Assembly: GCA_016288055.1 (NCBI GenBank)
Contig: JAEEXZ010000004.1
Location: 1 to 64,000 of the forward strand
Length of the DNA stretch: 64,000 nucleotides
Direction of reading: 5' to 3'
Source of the DNA: Bacteroidales bacterium
GTDB lineage: Bacteria; Bacteroidota; Bacteroidia; Bacteroidales; UBA932
Each line of letters starts with the position of its first letter. Within the stretch, counting starts at the first letter, position 1. The position numbers and the translations under genes were made by a program. The notes under the pieces are model-generated. The model saw only the letters and a list, made by a program, of their open reading frames with translations, had not been told where the DNA came from and did no database searches. Of the stretch, positions 63,250 through 64,000 are shown one piece after another.

Positions 63250-63257
63250 CAAAGATA
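63250..63257 (-). promoter_or_regulatory. -7 box TATCTTTG of ffh
   Basis: A minus-strand TAnnTTTG match with the same TTTTTCG prefix and C suffix as the ABC exporter promoter. The ATG is 19 nt downstream. Confidence 0.55.
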
Positions 63258-63267
63258 CGAAAAATCC

Positions 63268-63315
63268 CCCATCGGCTAAAAAAAATGACGATTTTTATCT
63301 GTTTTAGCCGATGGG
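63268..63315. repeat. 14-bp inverted repeat in the ffh/DUF4493 intergenic region
   Basis: cccatcggctaaaa (63268-63281) is the exact reverse complement of 63302-63315, with a 20-nt AT-rich loop. It sits about 10 bp upstream of the ffh -7 box, where it could act as an operator or as a hairpin in RNA from the other strand. Confidence 0.65.
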
Positions 63316-63387
63316 CTCAGAAAATGACCGAAAATTTTAATGTTTTGATCGACAGTTAGAAAAAATACATCATATATTAGTGCCCCT

Positions 63388-63405
63388 CCGGACAACGGTG
63401 TCCGG
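63388..63405 (+). promoter_or_regulatory. Hairpin in the leader of the DUF4493 gene
   Basis: ccggaca and tgtccgg form a perfect 7-bp stem with loop acgg, 19 bp before the ATG and followed by an AT-rich stretch. It may be a leader structure or a weak terminator. Confidence 0.5.
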
Positions 63406-63424
63406 TCTTAAAATTTTATGCATT

Positions 63425-64000
63425 ATGCGACACTGCAAAAAATGGTTAGGGGCACTGCTGCCCCTGATGCTCGGCCTCGCCGCCTGCGACGACTTCGCTC
63501 CCGCCGGCGGCGACGGCAACGGGCAACTTCGCTGGGTGCTGGATCACGGCGTCCTCACCAAAGCAAACACGGAAGAAATGCCGGACACGAACGATTTCAT
63601 CCTCACTGTCAGGAATGCAGCCGGTAACATCCTCTACGAGGGGACTTACGGAGCATCCCCGCAGGTGCTGGATGTGGAAGAGGGCTATTACACGGTAAGC
63701 ATCGTTTCCGTCAAGTTCGACACGCCCGCCTTCTCCAAGCCGCAGTACGGGGACGAGCAGGTGGTCAGGGTCCCCGGCGGGCAAAGCGTCACGGTAAAAC
63801 TGTGCTGCAGCCTCCAGAATGCAGGTATCCGCTTGCGCACGGGCAGTGACTTCCTCACCGCCTACCCCGACGGCATCCTCTTCGTCAAGCAGGGGGACGT
63901 AAAGCTCAAATACCTGTACCGGGAAACACGGGTAGCCTACGTGAAGCCGGGATCCGTCTCCGTCATCCTCAACGAAAGCGGCAAAGAGCAAACACTTTTC
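63425..64000 (+). CDS. DUF4493-like lipoprotein, N-terminal part
   Basis: The frame from the ATG at 63425 stays open for 192 codons to the window edge. It has a lipoprotein signal (KKWLGALLPLMLGLAAC, Cys21) and then GQLRWVLDHGVLTKANTEEMPDTNDFILTVRNAAG, the opening pattern of DUF4493 proteins, followed by ILYEGTYGASPQVLDVEEGYYTVSI. DUF4493 domains in Bacteroidales are surface lipoproteins, often linked to fimbria-like or carbohydrate-binding functions; the role here is unknown because the C-terminus is missing. Confidence 0.75.
   Translation, partial: MRHCKKWLGALLPLMLGLAACDDFAPAGGDGNGQLRWVLDHGVLTKANTEEMPDTNDFILTVRNAAGNILYEGTYGASPQVLDVEEGYYTVSIVSVKFDTPAFSKPQYGDEQVVRVPGGQSVTVKLCCSLQNAGIRLRTGSDFLTAYPDGILFVKQGDVKLKYLYRETRVAYVKPGSVSVILNESGKEQTLF

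Noticed and set aside
1-64000. tRNA or rRNA genes
   Set aside because: No cloverleaf with the TTCGAAT-type arm or rRNA-like sequence was noticed on either strand; a covariance search was not possible.

Overview
The window reads as chromosome of a Bacteroidales bacterium (phylum Bacteroidota) with unusually high GC for the order, about 60% by eye. The main clues are a SusC/SusD pair, a 286-residue primary sigma factor of the Bacteroidetes type, promoters of the TTTG / TAnnTTTG form instead of -35/-10, almost no strong Shine-Dalgarno sequences, ATP-type PEP carboxykinase, a long NusB, and DUF5606, DUF3276 and DUF4493 proteins. An uncultured gut lineage such as Cryptobacteroides would fit, but that is a guess.

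Layout. 1-6.4 kb: end of an MBL-fold hydrolase gene, then a leftward operon (ABC exporter, VanZ-like protein, secreted amidase/golvesin protein, lipoprotein, outer-membrane barrel). 6.5-10.6 kb: htrA-rpoD-argS, leftward. 10.7-13.8 kb: WYL regulator and S9 peptidase, rightward. 13.9-17.5 kb: a Y1/RAYT-type transposase gene bracketed by two REPIN-like double hairpins, then recG and a third REPIN-like copy. 17.5-25.1 kb: barrel protein, lactonase-fold lipoprotein, gdhA with a PEP/pyruvate-binding protein, and an FAD oxidoreductase. 25.2-35.7 kb: a seven-gene rightward run tsaD-tamB-RsmI-like-mtaB-MBL-BASS-acyltransferase. 35.7-46.4 kb: a leftward SusCD locus with two lipoproteins, an M16 protease and a phosphoesterase but no glycosidase, so more like a peptide-uptake (RagAB-type) locus than a glycan one. 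46.4-47.1 kb: repeat-rich gap. 47.1-54.2 kb: pckA after nusB-yajC-ybbR-coaE-DUF5606-rimO-lipoprotein. 54.3-59.4 kb: DUF3276, two tandem purine nucleoside phosphorylases, a secreted protein, a coiled-coil protein, zapA, a 6S RNA candidate and rny. 59.4-60.1 kb: second repeat-rich gap. 60.1-64 kb: 5'-nucleotidase lipoprotein, ffh and a DUF4493 lipoprotein that runs off the end.

Most genes are housekeeping: translation and tRNA modification, protein export, RNA turnover, envelope biogenesis and central carbon/nitrogen metabolism. The accessory signal lies between the genes and in a few substitutions: the RAYT/REPIN module; a 33-nt promoter block shared by the WYL regulator and recG and holding a near-palindrome; several genes whose -7 box lies only 4-7 nt before the start codon (probable leaderless mRNAs); two long gaps, each filled with its own short word repeated many times; a 145-bp inverted-repeat element inside the mtaB reading frame; and an Asn-to-Asp change at the base-recognition position of the second purine nucleoside phosphorylase.
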